Shown here in pieces: positions 51,140-63,054 of a stretch of 64,000 nucleotides of DNA. The stretch's first letter is position 1. The number at the start of each line of letters is the position of its first letter. The DNA comes from Piliocolobus tephrosceles (Eukaryota > Chordata > Mammalia > Primates > Cercopithecidae): contig NC_045437.1 in assembly GCF_002776525.5 (NCBI RefSeq), positions 134,117,068-134,181,067 of the forward strand, read 5' to 3'. A program made the position numbers and the translations under genes. The notes under the pieces were generated by a model. That model did not search any database. It worked only from the letters and a program-made list of their open reading frames with translations, and was not told the DNA's origin.

Positions 51140-51394
51140 TTGTTCTGTTTTAAGACAGGATCTTTCTCTGTTACTCAGGCTAGAGTGCAGTGGCAGGATC
51201 ATGGCTCACTGCAGCCTCAACCTCCTGGGCTAAAGCAATCCTCCTGTTCATGCCTGGCTCATTTTTTGATTTTTTGAGATATGAGGTCTCGCTATGTTGC
51301 CCAGGCTGGTCCAGGACTCCTGAGCTAAAGCAATCCTCCCATCTGGGCCTCCCAAAGTACTGGGATTACTAGCATGCACCACTGCGCCTGGCCT
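51140..51394 (-). mobile_element. AluJ, antisense, with internal deletion
   Basis: Antisense Alu starting at the diverged T/A tail; about 40-50 bp are missing in the first half after caatcctcctgttcatgcct. Ends gcgcctggcc at about 51,393. Confidence 0.9.
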
Positions 51395-51770
51395 TGGCTA
51401 GGAAGTTTTTATCACACCCATCTGGAGTGAAGTAAGTGAAGGAGAGAGAACTTCAGTGACAAACACACAATCTTATGCTCTCGATATTAGGAGAACAAAG
51501 ATCTATTCAATTCTCCCTTGCTGTTCCTTTGAGCCATCCATACCTCAGAAAACAACACACTGATTTCAACAAAAAATATTCCCTCTTGAGGTCAATTTAT
51601 CCAAAAAAATATATAGTTCATGTAAAAAAAAGAAAATTGTGCCTCAAAGCCTAAATGCCATAGAACTTTATTACAAATTTATCAGTGCTTGAAAGCCAAG
51701 TCTATATGTCTGCTCCCTGAAAGGGATTTCTTTGGGAAAAGTCAACACCTTTTTAAAAACTGCTGTTAAG
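51395..51770. other. Unique sequence, no gene seen
   Basis: AT-rich; no repeat or gene recognised. Confidence 0.55.
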
Positions 51771-51990
51771 GCTGGGCATGGTGGCTCACGCCTATAATCC
51801 CAGCACTTTGGGAGGCTGAGGCAGGCAGATCACGAGGTCAGGTGATCAAGACCATCCTGGCTAACACAGTGAAACCCCGTCTCTACTAAAAAAAAATACA
51901 AAACATTAGCCAGGCGTGGTGGCCTGGGCAACAGTGTGAGACTCTGTTTGAAAAAAACAAGAAACAACAACAAAAAAAAATGAAAAAACA
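51771..51990 (+). mobile_element. AluY-type, sense, lacking most of the right monomer
   Basis: Full left monomer, then gccaggcgtggtgg joins directly to cctgggcaacagtgtgagac, losing roughly 100 bp. Flanked by aactgctgttaa (51,759-51,770) and aactgctattaa (51,991-52,002). Confidence 0.95.
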
Positions 51991-52269
51991 AACTGCTATT
52001 AATACACACTATCTCTGATGTTTTCCAGAGTGGGCTACTCTTTCAAAGTGTCATTACAATCTTTCCAAATTGAGGGAAGAGTTTGATAGAAGAGAGAGAT
52101 GGGTTTATTTCATGCTGAACTTTTCTCAAGAATAAGAAACTCTTGATGAATCAGAATATAATTCATCAGAATTCATATTAATTATAATTGTCTATTATTC
52201 ATACGTCTGCATAAGTTCATAGCCCATAAAATTATAGCCTTCTATAAAGGCTAAACTCATACAATTCTA

Positions 52270-52327
52270 TTAGGGTGGTGCATTACTTTCAATGGCCAAA
52301 ACTGCAATTACTTTTATACCAACCTAA
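52270..52327 (+). mobile_element. MADE1 mariner MITE with internal deletion
   Basis: ttagggtggtgca (left end) joins ttactttcaatggccaaaac and ends acttttataccaacctaa. About 23 bp of the left arm is absent compared with the 80-bp element. TA dinucleotides flank it (52,268-52,269 and 52,328-52,329), as for mariner insertion. Confidence 0.92.
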
Positions 52328-52329
52328 TA

Positions 52330-54475
52330 TAAATCCATAAAATTACAGAAGACCATTATAGCCTTTCTGTTGAGAATTTTACTGTGAAAATAAAGAAAAA
52401 TCTCTATATTCTAAACACTTGTGTTTTATTCATAAAAGAATACTTTCCTCATTATTATTTCTATTGCTAGCCAGTTAAAATCCACTTAGTCCTCTTCTAT
52501 ATGTAATTCTAACAAGTTTGTTTATCTGATTTATAAGCACAGTGAAATGGATACTTTGTTAGAATGAAGGAGATCAAAATTGTATCTACCCACCCAAAAT
52601 TTAGTAAATTAAATCCTTTCCTTTCTTTGTGTCTTGATTTCTCCAAAAGTTAAGTAAGAGTTATTAAACTAAGAAAAATTTCTTTGGTTTCCTTTAGTTC
52701 TAAGGTTATATAATGTGAATTTCAGTACAGTAGCCTCTTAAGTAGGGATAGGTGTCAGAAGTCATAAGGTAGAAACAAATATATACATGCACATAGTCTT
52801 GGTTACCTTTGGAATTTTAAATCATTGTTCCTTCAAGCCAGAAGCTGGGTTCTTAGAAACGTAACATTTCAGAGTTACCTTTTATTGTTATTGTCATCTG
52901 GCTGTGGATTCCTGGCCCGTGGAAAGAAAAGGTCAAGGTCTCATTTGAACAAGAGGAAGAGCACAGAATATTTATTCTCCTCTTTTCACTCCCTCCTCAC
53001 ATCCATTTCTCTTGCCCTCTGAGTTATTATATAATTGAACTTCAGTACATAAAATTTAGTGTTACTGTTGTATAAACAGCTTTTCACTTCTTCTTTCACT
53101 CATACTTCTTCCTCTAGTCTGAATCTCTAATATTTGTAAGAACTATGCAGGTAGGTAGCTCAAGGTCTCAAGGTACAATTAGGGTCCAAACTTTTTTGCT
53201 TTAATATGGAGCACTAGGGACAATGCAGAATTTATTTTCCAGAAGGAAGGAAAGAAACATTCACCAGGTCAGTCACAAAGGATATTTTCAGAGGAAGAAA
53301 GTCAAATGAATAAGTGTGAGATTTCTACTTCATATCTCCCTCCTAAGTAGAACCTAAAGGCTTATTGCTCCTTGAGTAAATATGAATAACGTGGGATTTA
53401 ACTATGTGAAGTAAAATTATAAACATTAACTCCAGAGTAGAGGCCTTGTCTTTCCTGGCAAGTAAGAAGGTAAAGGACCGGAAATAAACAGTGAAAATCC
53501 ATGGAAAAAAAATGAATTTACTAACAATATTTTATATATGAAAACTAATTGATAGCATGAAAGGTTTTTCCCACTAAGAAAATTATATTTCATTATAGCT
53601 ATCTTTAATACAAAATTAAAATTGTTTCATTTTACCCACTTGTCACATTAAATTTATTCTCATTTCATAGTAATAAAGTTCTCATTTTCTTTCTTCTAGA
53701 ATTTCTGGTAATGTTATCCTGTTACAGAAACTCCTTTGAGTATATGATGGATTTTTTGACATTTGTTGAGTTAACTCGACAGGAAAGACCAAGTACATCA
53801 AATAGCCTAATTATATATCTTTTATAAACATTAAAAACCAGTATGCTTTTATAATAAGAATGCAACGCACATCTTATACCACAAACATTCTGACATTTTT
53901 ACATGCTTGTTAGAATTGACATTAAAAAGGGGTAGGTAGAGTTGCTATAAGAAATGAAAAGTCTGAACATAGGCACAAACTCGCATTGAAAGGTACTCAT
54001 GGTTTAAGAAAAGCCTAGCAAAAGCAAACTGTTTTGTGTGAGCACCTTCTGAAGTATGCCCTGGACACACTTTCCCTAGGAGCTATTCTGGAAATAAAAA
54101 TCTCTACTATATCTGTCTGTCTATATTTACACACATATTTAATTAATTTCATTCTTTCTGTGGCCAAATCATTTTGGGAAATGTTGTGTATTCTATTAAC
54201 TTCTTGAAGAATGACAAGGCATAGCCACCTGTTCAAGGTTCCAAGAAGCCTGCAGTAAAATGTGATCTGTTTAACTTCACCCCAGTGTTTTGAAAACGTA
54301 TTTGATTAGGGAACTCCTTTTTGTGAACCATCTTTTAACATCCTGTAGATGCTGTTATGCTATATCTCTTAGTTTAAGACTCTGGGGTTGTGGTATACTA
54401 GAGTGAGTCACCTCTTAGCTTAACTATCTCAGGCTATGAAATAAATGAGCTGAGGGATAACAGGCCCCAGAATAT
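52330..54475. other. Unique AT-rich sequence, no gene seen
   Basis: Short frames only, no recognised repeat or gene. Confidence 0.55.
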
Positions 54476-54476
54476 T

Positions 54477-54533
54477 ATTCATTCATTCATTCATTCATTC
54501 ATTCATTCATTCATTCTTTCTTTCTTTCTTTCA
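54477..54533. repeat. (ATTC)n(TTTC)n microsatellite
   Basis: About eleven ATTC units followed by four TTTC units. Confidence 0.97.
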
Positions 54534-54599
54534 GTCACTAACTCACTCTTACAACAACATTGATAACCAGACACAACGTTTAAGACTGCTCATGCTTGA

Positions 54600-54895
54600 T
54601 CCATCACTGTCTGGTCTCTCTGTCTGTGGCATGCATGCCTGGGACTTCTCCCACTCTTCAAAGTTCTGGTCAAATCCCATTTCTTTTATGAATTCTATTG
54701 CAATGTCTATTGTCCAGTGGATCTTTCCTATCTTTGAACTCTAAAAGCATTAGCATATGCACAATTATGATAATGATTTCCAGATCTTGATTTAATGCCT
54801 ACAATTTTAATCCTTTAAAAGGCAGAGCAATATTTTTATTTATTTCAGACTCAAAGACTTAATGCGGTCTTGGTCAAATAAATCATTGTTCAGTT
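54600..54895 (+). mobile_element. L2 LINE 3' fragment
   Basis: tggtcaaatcccatttcttt, then ttctattgcaatgtctattg, then cagagcaatatttttattta, then ggtcttggtcaaataaatca, in L2 order and diverged. Confidence 0.6.
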
Positions 54896-56275
54896 GATAT
54901 AAGCAACAACACTGTCCTCTCTGGCTTTATAAATTACATCATCCTAGACTGCCCACAGTTGAGGGTAGTCCCCCTCTTGAAATGCAGCAATCAATACTAC
55001 ATTTTCTCGTCTCTATTTATAAACAGGAAATTAACTGCCTTCCATCATTGTTCTCTAATTGACCTTCAGCTCAGGTTTGAAAGGAAAGACCTCAGCCAAA
55101 AAAGAAGCTTTATTGATGGTATCAATCCATTAGTGATGCCTTTGGTTTCATTATAAAGGTGCCATATGCAATAAAGACACATATTTGAATAGTCTGGGGG
55201 GAAAGGAGGAGGGGTTCTCTAAAGATTTCCCTGTAAATGAGCATGAAATCTTATCTCTTGCTTGTTCAAACCTCCAGGGAATATAGAAAAGAAATCCTAG
55301 CTAATCTATAGAAGGAAACGGGAGGTAAATGCATGCTGTCCAACTGAACCTATGGCTTTACACATCAGTTCAATTAATCCTTGAAAATCACCTCACTTAA
55401 AACAGTTAAGTCAAGATGTTAATTGGCCTTTTCTAATTTTCAGTGCAATGATGGAATGGTAAATGGATTAGATACACTTCTTTAAATCACCAAACACTTA
55501 TCAAAGAGCTAATAAATATTTACTACAATTCTTTAAAACATGGGAGAAGACATGGGAAGCAAAGAAAGAGCTCTTCATTTCTTTCTGCGTAAGATGTGGC
55601 CACTGAGCTGTTTCTGAGTCCCAGGAAAACAAAACAATTCCTCCAAGACACAGACAAAATGGGAACTAGTTGCCAAACTGTTGACTCTCATGTTCTTAAA
55701 TTAAGAGACTGTTTTTAAACAAATCATTCAAGTGATTCTTATGCACACAGAAGTTTGAAAAGTCCTGTTTTAAGGATTTAATGAGTGGGATAGTAAGAGA
55801 GATTATTAACTCTCCACTTAGGCTACAAGCTTTCTTCTAGAACATTGGATACTTGAGTGCAGGGAACCTGTGTATCTAATGTCCATCTGTCTCAGCACTC
55901 AGAACAGTATAAGCCATATAGTATGCACATAATTATGTACTTATAAAGTGGAGGTTGGGAACAAAGGGAGAAGACAAAGACAGGAAGGAAAGAGGGCAAA
56001 AAAGTACTTTATTTAGGGTGCTTGGATTCAGGTGTTTTTTCCCCCCCTCACTGTGGCATCTAATCAAGAGATCCTGCACTCTTAGATGCTTTCTGTTGAA
56101 TGAAAAATAAGATAATCTACAATATTCTTTAAAAGGGCTTTTATTCATGATTCAGGTTAAATTCCTTTAAAAAAGAAACCTATCTTTAGTCTCTAAAAAA
56201 CACCCTGCTAAAATTGCCATCTTTCAAAGAGTTTCAAGTTTTGAGGGAAAAGAAGAAATAAAAATCCACTGAAGA
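54896..56275. other. Mostly unique; small MER5-like and L2-like scraps
   Basis: gtgattcttatgcacacaga and agtttgaaaagtcctgt at about 55,722-55,765 resemble a MER5 end. 55,800-55,930 has faint L2 wording. No gene recognised. Confidence 0.45.
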
Positions 56276-56640
56276 CCTGCCATGTTCTAGTCACTTGTTT
56301 AAATACTTTACAAAGGCTCTCTCGTGTGATACTCATCATACTCTTGAAATTGAAGCATCATCATCCCTGCATTTCAGGTAGATGATCATGATGATGGTGA
56401 TGATGATGATGATGATGAGTGAGCTCTTAACAAGGTCACTTGTGTTTATCTTTAATATAGATTATCTCATTTAATTCTTACAACATCTGCATGAATATTG
56501 TATTTTTTCACTTTTACAAATAAAAATCTGAGGTTTAGAGACATTAATCAAGGTGCCCAAAGTCACTCAGCTAGGTTGTAGAAAGGCCTGGACTGGACTC
56601 CAGGTCTCTCAGACTCCATCACTTGCACACACATACCCCA
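56276..56640 (-). mobile_element. MIR-type SINEs, antisense, probably two, around a GAT repeat
   Basis: ctgccatgttctagtcactt and acaaaggctctctcgtgtga begin the first copy. A second run, ttatctcatttaattcttac, cttttacaaataaaaatctg, aagtcactcagctaggttgt, follows the microsatellite. Confidence 0.75.
56380..56420. repeat. (GAT)n microsatellite
   Basis: GAT/GGT trinucleotides with few interruptions. Confidence 0.93.
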
Positions 56641-57636
56641 AATGAGAAAACAAGTTAGAGAAGTGAAATGGTCTCACAGTTCCCAAGCTCTCAAACAGGG
56701 ACTAGAACACATGTCTCCCAACCAACTGTGAAGTAGGGCATGAGGGACATTTACATTTTTCTATCCTTACTACAAGTGGCATAGGGAAAGGATTCAGCTT
56801 TCGTATCTTCTTGGACTACTGTGTGTGCCCCAGGCTCAGCTATTACTGGGCAGGAGCCTTGAAGCAAAGGCAGAAATAACAGTGGAGAGAATTTTATTTG
56901 CTTCTGTGTTTTCCTGAATGTGAGTCAAAACAATAGGATAAATTCGGTGCTTCAGTAAATATCCTCAAATATCTAAAACCACCATTCAGGGATGGGATAT
57001 TTGATACATTTTTGAATGGATGTGTCAAATACTTACTGTTTTGTGCTTTTTATGGAAATGACTCTGGTTTAAGCATTTAACTTTTGGAAGTTGTAAAGGT
57101 TATACAAGAAATTTAAATTCCTGTGAACAACTACTACATATTCAATCAGTGAATGTCAAGTTGCCCTTTTATATATGTCAGAAATTATTTTAGAGGATCA
57201 AAGGCATAGCAAGAGTGACCCACTTGAAGTATGAAAGCAGGTTTTTAAAAATGCTGCTTTAGAAATATTTGTATTTTTAAAGAAAATAATGTGTCCCTGC
57301 TGAAATCCTTACTATTGAATGGAGTATAATAAAGATTTTCACACAAGGGAAAGCAAATAAGAAAGTTAGCATAAAAATGTTGTTTTGGTTTCTGTTCTAG
57401 TAAAATGTAAATAACTGAAGAATGCTGCAACTTTAGAAACTAAAAATATTTCCTTAGGCAAATGCTCCAATCAAGACATGTTCATTGAGACCAAATTACT
57501 TTTGGATTAATGTGATTTATTACAATACAGAAAAATAAAATCTTGTCTATATTCTAACCCACAAATCAACTGTAATTACTAAATGTGTTTTAATTCAAAA
57601 CTTGAATGAATGAAAGAATCCTACCAAGTGTATTAG
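56641..57636. other. Unique sequence, no gene seen
   Basis: No repeat or gene recognised. Confidence 0.55.
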
Positions 57637-58735
57637 ATTCCTAAGCCTCCTGTAACAAATACCTACAAACTTGTTGCCTTACAAATTTATAATCTTATGG
57701 TTGTGGAGGCTAGAAGTCAGAAATCAAGGCATCAGCAAAACCACAATCCCTCTAAAGCCTGGAGGAGAGAAACTTTCTTCAGCTCTTCCAGCTTCTGGTA
57801 ATCCCAGATTTTTTTTTGCTTGACAATTCATTCCTCAATTTATCTCTGTTCTTTTGCACTTTACTATAGGCAGCAAGGAGACAGCAGGCTGAGACTTCTA
57901 AACTTTTTCTTAGAAATCTCTTCACCTTCGTAGCTTACAACTTTTACTTTCCTCCCAACAGCAGAACATAATTCAGCTAAATTCTCTGCCACTTTACAAC
58001 AAGGATGATCTTAACTCATGTCCAATATCATGCTCCTTGTTTTGGTGTAAGACCTTGCCAGAAGCACCTTTATTATTCATATCTCTAGTAACATCTGTTC
58101 ATGATGATATACATATTATCTAAGAGGAAAGATGCTGTCTCTTCAGCTCTCCTCTCTTTCTGAGCCCTCATCGGCATCGCCTTAAACATGCACGTGTCTA
58201 CCAACAGTCAAGGCAATCTAGGCTTTTCCTATCAAGTGCCAGAAACTCTCTTAGCCTCTATCCATTATCTCATTCCAAAGCTACCTCTCCATTTTTAGAT
58301 ATTTGTTACCACAGTCCCCTGTTTCCTGGTACCAAACTGCACTAGTTTTCTAGGATGGTCATAGCAGAGTAGTACAAACTGGGTAGCTCAAAATAATAGA
58401 AATGGATTCTCTCACAGTTCTGGGGACTGGAGGTCTGAAATCAAGGTGTCAGCAGGACCATGCACCCTCTGAGACTTCTCCCTCACTTCTCACCATGGTC
58501 CTCAATCCTTGGCATTCCCGGCCTATAGCTGCATCAATCTAATCTCTGCCTCTGTTGTCATGCAGCATTCTGTCCATTTGTTTCTGTCTTCACATGACAT
58601 TTTCTTATAATGATGCCAGTCATATTGGATTAGGGTCCATCTCATCTTAACTTGATTATATCTGCAAAGATTCTATTTCCAAAAAAGGTCACATTTCAGT
58701 CACCTGGAGTTAGGACGTTGATACATTTTTTAAAA
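57637..58735 (-). mobile_element. MaLR element, antisense: LTR piece, internal remnant, LTR
   Basis: 57,637-57,830 has LTR 3'-end wording (gattcctaagcctcctgtaa, attataatcttatgg region). 57,830-58,343 resembles MaLR internal sequence ending tcctggtaccaaactgcact, the primer-binding-site edge beside an LTR. 58,344-58,735 is a second LTR (agttttctaggatggtcata, tctcacagttctggggactg, catattggattagggtccat). MaLRs are nonautonomous ERVL-related retrotransposons; I see no intact coding sequence. Confidence 0.75.
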
Positions 58736-60299
58736 TAAAAATCAAGCCTTCAATCACTGTAATAGCCTATCAAGAACCTGGACAGGAGAAAGTGCTGGTT
58801 CCCCAATGTTTCATTCTTCCTTTATGCAAGGCTCCAGGCAAGGGTCAGGTGGTCAGCAGAGAGTTGAAAGTACCTTTCCTGCTGAAGGAGGCTCCAGAAA
58901 TGCTCCTGTCATGTTATGGATGCAGGGGCCAAGGAAAGGAGAGAGGGTAGGAATAGGAGTGGAAAAGTACTGAGTACTAAGCCACAGTGAAAAAAAAAAA
59001 GTCTTTGAATTTTTCCCCCATTTCCCATTAAGAAGGCCTCAGCAAAGGTACCTGGGGAATATATTAGCCCAGGAGGGCCCTGATAAAGAGGTCTCTGATT
59101 GAAGGCATCTGTGCTAGGAATGCAGACATGAGCAGGAACACAGGTGGCCAGGGACCTTGGGTCCTTGACTGCAACTCCCTTCAGAGACTGCCATGCACTG
59201 GCTATGCCCCAAGCGTGGTGTGGGCAGGGCAGCTTTCCTTCATGAGTCCTATCATGTAAAGCTGTTATAATTGCCAAAGGACTTTGGTATATCTTCATGC
59301 AGGACATAATTCAACCCTAACAATAAAAAAGTATGCCAAGTATCTACTTATTGCTTTTCAACTCCAGAGTCACCATTCAATTTGTGCTGTGCTTTTAAAT
59401 AATGATCAGTTTCTTTAAGCATCCCTTCTTTACAGGGAAGATGATGTTGAACTCTCTCCTGAAGGCACATTGCAGAAGGGAGGTGCTTCTTGCTGTCTTT
59501 GCCTGCTGCACAGTGCATCAGCATTGCGGGTATGAGGACTTCCAGTGGAGTTCTGACCCAAGCACATGTCCAGAGCACACAGTTCTTCAGCAACATTACA
59601 ACCTTTGCCTTGCCTGACAATAACTTAGCAGCAGTTTTCTTGACAGGCACATCACAAGCTCCAGCTCTCCTGCCCTCACATTAGCGCCTGATTCCATCTT
59701 CAAGTCCACACTCAACTCTCCTGCAGCCAGGAGCATCACCACTCTTGCCACCATGCCAATGCTCTCTCTGTAGAACTATGCCTGGCTCACCTGCACCCCA
59801 TGAACTCTTCCCTTTGTATACTCCCACCACCAGTTGATAATTGCCTATATCCTATATGTACTCCAGAGGATTTCTTGCTGTTTGGCCAATGACTGAAGAG
59901 CAGCTCTCAACTGTACAAACCAGCAAACTTCTTTGCTATTCAGTGAGCTGAATTCACCACATTTTCTCCAACAAAGTATAAATCCAAACCTTGGGGGAGA
60001 AGTTTCCCTTCTAGTTTAGCCTTCAGCCCCAGGGTACCATGGAAAGTTTCCTTATGTCTTCTAGTTACTCTTTCATCAGATTTAAATAGCTATTTTTTTT
60101 TTTTTTTAACTAAACTTTCCCTTTTTAACTTATTGTGTGGTTTCTATCTCACGATTGGACCCACACTGATACAACAAGGTTTTATACAGACTTTTTCCCT
60201 GTCCACTGGATTGGTAACACAATGAACCTAAATAAAATATCTTGGAGTTGAAAAACAAAACAGAATATTTTGAGTGCAGTCCTTTCCAATGTAGACCTC
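58736..60299. other. Unassigned sequence with two antisense open frames
   Basis: The minus-strand frames 58,909-59,307 (132 codons) and 59,348-59,650 (100 codons, starting MPVKKTAAKLLSGKAKVV) are not recognised. The plus-strand text around 59,700-60,060 has the feel of an old interspersed repeat, but I cannot name it. A T-run lies at 60,093-60,109. Confidence 0.4.
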
Positions 60300-60697
60300 C
60301 TTACTTTAAAAATTAATTTGAGGTCTGACTTATATATAAAATCAAGCACACTTTTTTTTAAAAAGTATGCAATGCATTGAGGTTTGACAGTTGTACAGAC
60401 CTGTTAAAGCACCACCAAAACTAAGATACAGAACACGTCTAACCCCAACAGATTCTTCATGACCCTTTGCAATACATTCTCTCCCATCACCATCGGCCCC
60501 AAGCAACTGCTGGTCTGTTTTCTCTTATTGTAGATTAGTTTTCATGTTCTAGAATGTTGTACAAATAAAGTCATGCAGTCTACACTCTTCTATGTCTGGC
60601 TTCTTTCATGCAGTGTAATGGTGTGGAGATTCATCCATGGTCTTGCATGTATCAGCAGTTTGCTGACTAATTCCATTGTACGGATGTACCAGAGTTC

Positions 60698-60719
60698 GTT
60701 TTTTTTTTTTTTTTTTTTC
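60698..60719. repeat. T-run
   Basis: T-run of about 20 within the L1M, just before the hAT element. Confidence 0.95.
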
Positions 60720-60730
60720 TTTTTTATTCC

Positions 60731-60927
60731 AGGGATTTTCAACCTTGGCACTATTGGCATTTGAGGCAGACAATTCTCTGTTGTCCTGTGTATTGTATAT
60801 TTAGCAGCATCCTTGGTCTCTAACTGATAGTACCTCCCTTTCTGATTTTGACTAATAAAAGTGTCTCTAGATAATTGTACAATGTCCCTCCCAGAGAGCA
60901 AAACCACCCCAGACTGAACATCATTGG
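60731..60927 (+). mobile_element. hAT-type nonautonomous DNA transposon
   Basis: cagggattttcaaccttggc, then cactattggcatttgaggca, then ttgtcctgtgtattgtatat, then gtctctagataattgtacaa, then ccagactgaacatcattg, a nearly end-to-end copy of the family seen at 27,438 and 36,290. Confidence 0.82.
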
Positions 60928-61164
60928 TTTATCCACCCACCTACTGGGTGGATACATTTGGGTTGTTTTCAGTTTGGGACTACTATGAATGAAGCCACTA
61001 TGAACATTCATGTTTACATGTAACACTTCCTTTCACAGCATCCAGGGTATATAATTTTCCAGTCTCTAAATGAATACTTGTGATGGTGGGGTGCTCACTA
61101 CTTTGTAAAACAGCTAGTTCTGTAACTGAACCTTATAATAAAGTTTCCATCTTGTTTTCTACAT

Positions 61165-61790
61165 AAAGGAGAAATTGTCCATTTGCTCTACACTAGCGGG
61201 ACAAGACAATCCTGTTTCCTTTTCCATGTGACAGTGCTTCAAATGTCAGGTTATCTTATTTCTCCTCTAATTCTTTTCCCTTTCAGTATAAAAATCCTTA
61301 GTTTCTTCAGCCTTCCTTCATACATCACAGTTTCTAGGTTCATGCTATTCTATTTGTCTTCTCTAGGACACATGTCATTTGGCAATGACATTTTTAGAAT
61401 GCAGTATTCAAAACTGAATCAAATATTATCTAATAGTAGACAAAAGATGAATGTGTATAATCATTGAGTAAAACTATTCTACCTAATGTAGCTTAAGATT
61501 GAGCTGGGCCATAGTAAATTTATGGTCAAGTCATTCTATCTCCAATCTTTTACATGGAAATTCCTATTAATTAGGGTCTTTTCTTTATTCTATTCTTGTA
61601 CAACTATTTGGGAGATAGCACAAATATAATAACTCACATTTATCTACATTACCTTTCGTTTTATTGACATGAGCCATCATTACAGCATGTCAGGGTTAAT
61701 TTGAATCTTTATTGTATCATTCACCATGGAATCTTAGCTTTATGGCATTCAGAAATTTATTAAAAGTAATTTCTAACTCCTATGTTTTAA
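61165..61790 (-). mobile_element. CR1/L3-class LINE fragment, antisense
   Basis: ttagtttcttcagccttcct, tcatacatcacagtttctag, cttctctaggacacatgtca, gcagtattcaaaactgaatc and acatttatctacattacctt follow the antisense CR1/L3 3' ORF2 text in order. The divergence is that of a very old mammalian LINE. Confidence 0.75.
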
Positions 61791-62354
61791 AATAAATGTT
61801 AGGAAAGAAAACCCAAGGACCCTGATAGCTTTCATTGATTTGGCATATGCATTTATTGAGTGTATTCTAAAAAACTTGGTGGCTATAAAAGGGAAGGCTG
61901 TTATGAGAGTTACCTAAGAAGAAACATTTTGTTTCTGCACAATTTGAATGTCTTTTTATGTGTAACCTATGGAGGGTACTTTGTTTCTTCTTTCCAAAAA
62001 CTTTGGGATCTAAAAAGCCTATTAAGTGTGGCTGTATAATCTGAGAAATGGGAAGAAAGCAAATGGACAATGTGGTCAGAGAGAAATGCAGAGTGCTGCA
62101 GCTGGCATTATCCAAAGAAAAAATGTGGGAAAAGAAATAAACTTCAGAAAAACTTAGTGAGAGATTATACCAAATAATTTTTGAAGAACTACAAGGACCA
62201 TGAGCTTTCTGCAATGAGGATGAAAAATTGTGATAAGAATAAGCAGTCATTGGAAGTGAGATGAGCATGAGAATTGGGCAGTGGAAACTCAGCTGAAGCA
62301 CAGTGGGTATGACTGACTCAGGAGGTCAAGGGAAGCTACTACAACCACATGGGG
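61791..62354. other. Unique sequence, no gene seen
   Basis: Holds a 144-codon minus-strand frame (61,867-62,301) with no recognisable features; at this AT content such a frame is expected by chance. Confidence 0.5.
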
Positions 62355-62590
62355 TGACTAGCACAGGCTCAAGAGTAAGACTGCCTGGAATGGAATGCCT
62401 GCCATGCCCTAAGTCAACAGTGTGACCATGGGCGAGGGAAGTGGCTTCTCTCTGCCTCAGTTTTCTCTTCTGTAAATAGCAATAATACTAATATCTGTAT
62501 CATAGGGTTGCTTGAAGAATCAATGAGCTAAGTTATATAGTCTTGAGCAGTATCTGGTACAGAGTGACAGCTCAACAAAGGCCAATTGCT
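62355..62590 (+). mobile_element. MIR SINE, sense
   Basis: ctcaagagtaagactgcctg, cagtgtgaccatgggcgagg, ctctgcctcagttttctctt and gagcagtatctggtacagag follow MIR nearly end to end. Confidence 0.9.
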
Positions 62591-63054
62591 TTGTTATCTA
62601 ACATGTAACCAGGTAGAGATATTTTCATTATTCATTAGCTAAGTATGTTAATTTCTCAGTGCAGATAGAATAAAGTGTAAGTAGTCGCCTGTACCATATT
62701 ATAGTTTGATATTCTTCTACTGCACATCAGGTTAACTATTTAGCAAACTCAGGAGCTCACTAAGTAAGGATTTAGTTAATATTGCATAACTTTTGTCTTC
62801 TTGGTAAAACTTTCAGTTATCAAAACTAAGCACTGGAGGGCAGATTTCTCTGTGTCCACAGCGATTTCAAGGCTATCATCTCTACTTTTATGCTTCCATT
62901 CTTCAAAGACTGCTCCATCATTGCCTAATGGACTCTGATGGGAAGTTTTGTCAAGATTTTGGTATCTGGAGTAGACAAATCAACACTTCTTTAAAAATTT
63001 CTTAATAGGACAAATCCTGGGGACTGTCTGAACATAATATCTATTAAACATCCT
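62591..63054. other. Unique sequence, no gene seen
   Basis: No repeat or gene recognised. Confidence 0.55.

Larger units (their letters stand above)
60300..61050 (-). mobile_element. Old L1M 3' part, antisense, split by a hAT element
   Basis: gaggtttgacagttgtacag, ccccaagcaactgctggtct, tctatgtctggcttctttca and gagattcatccatggtcttg are antisense L1M 3' UTR/ORF2 text. It resumes after 60,928 with atacatttgggttgttttca and tatgaatgaagccactatga. Confidence 0.85.

Noticed and set aside
52270..52327. Possible miR-548-type precursor
   Set aside because: One arm of the MADE1 palindrome is deleted, so the hairpin cannot form.
61867..62301. 144-codon minus-strand frame
   Set aside because: Longest non-repeat frame, but AT-rich, without recognisable domains, and a few such frames are expected in 128 kb of double-strand sequence.
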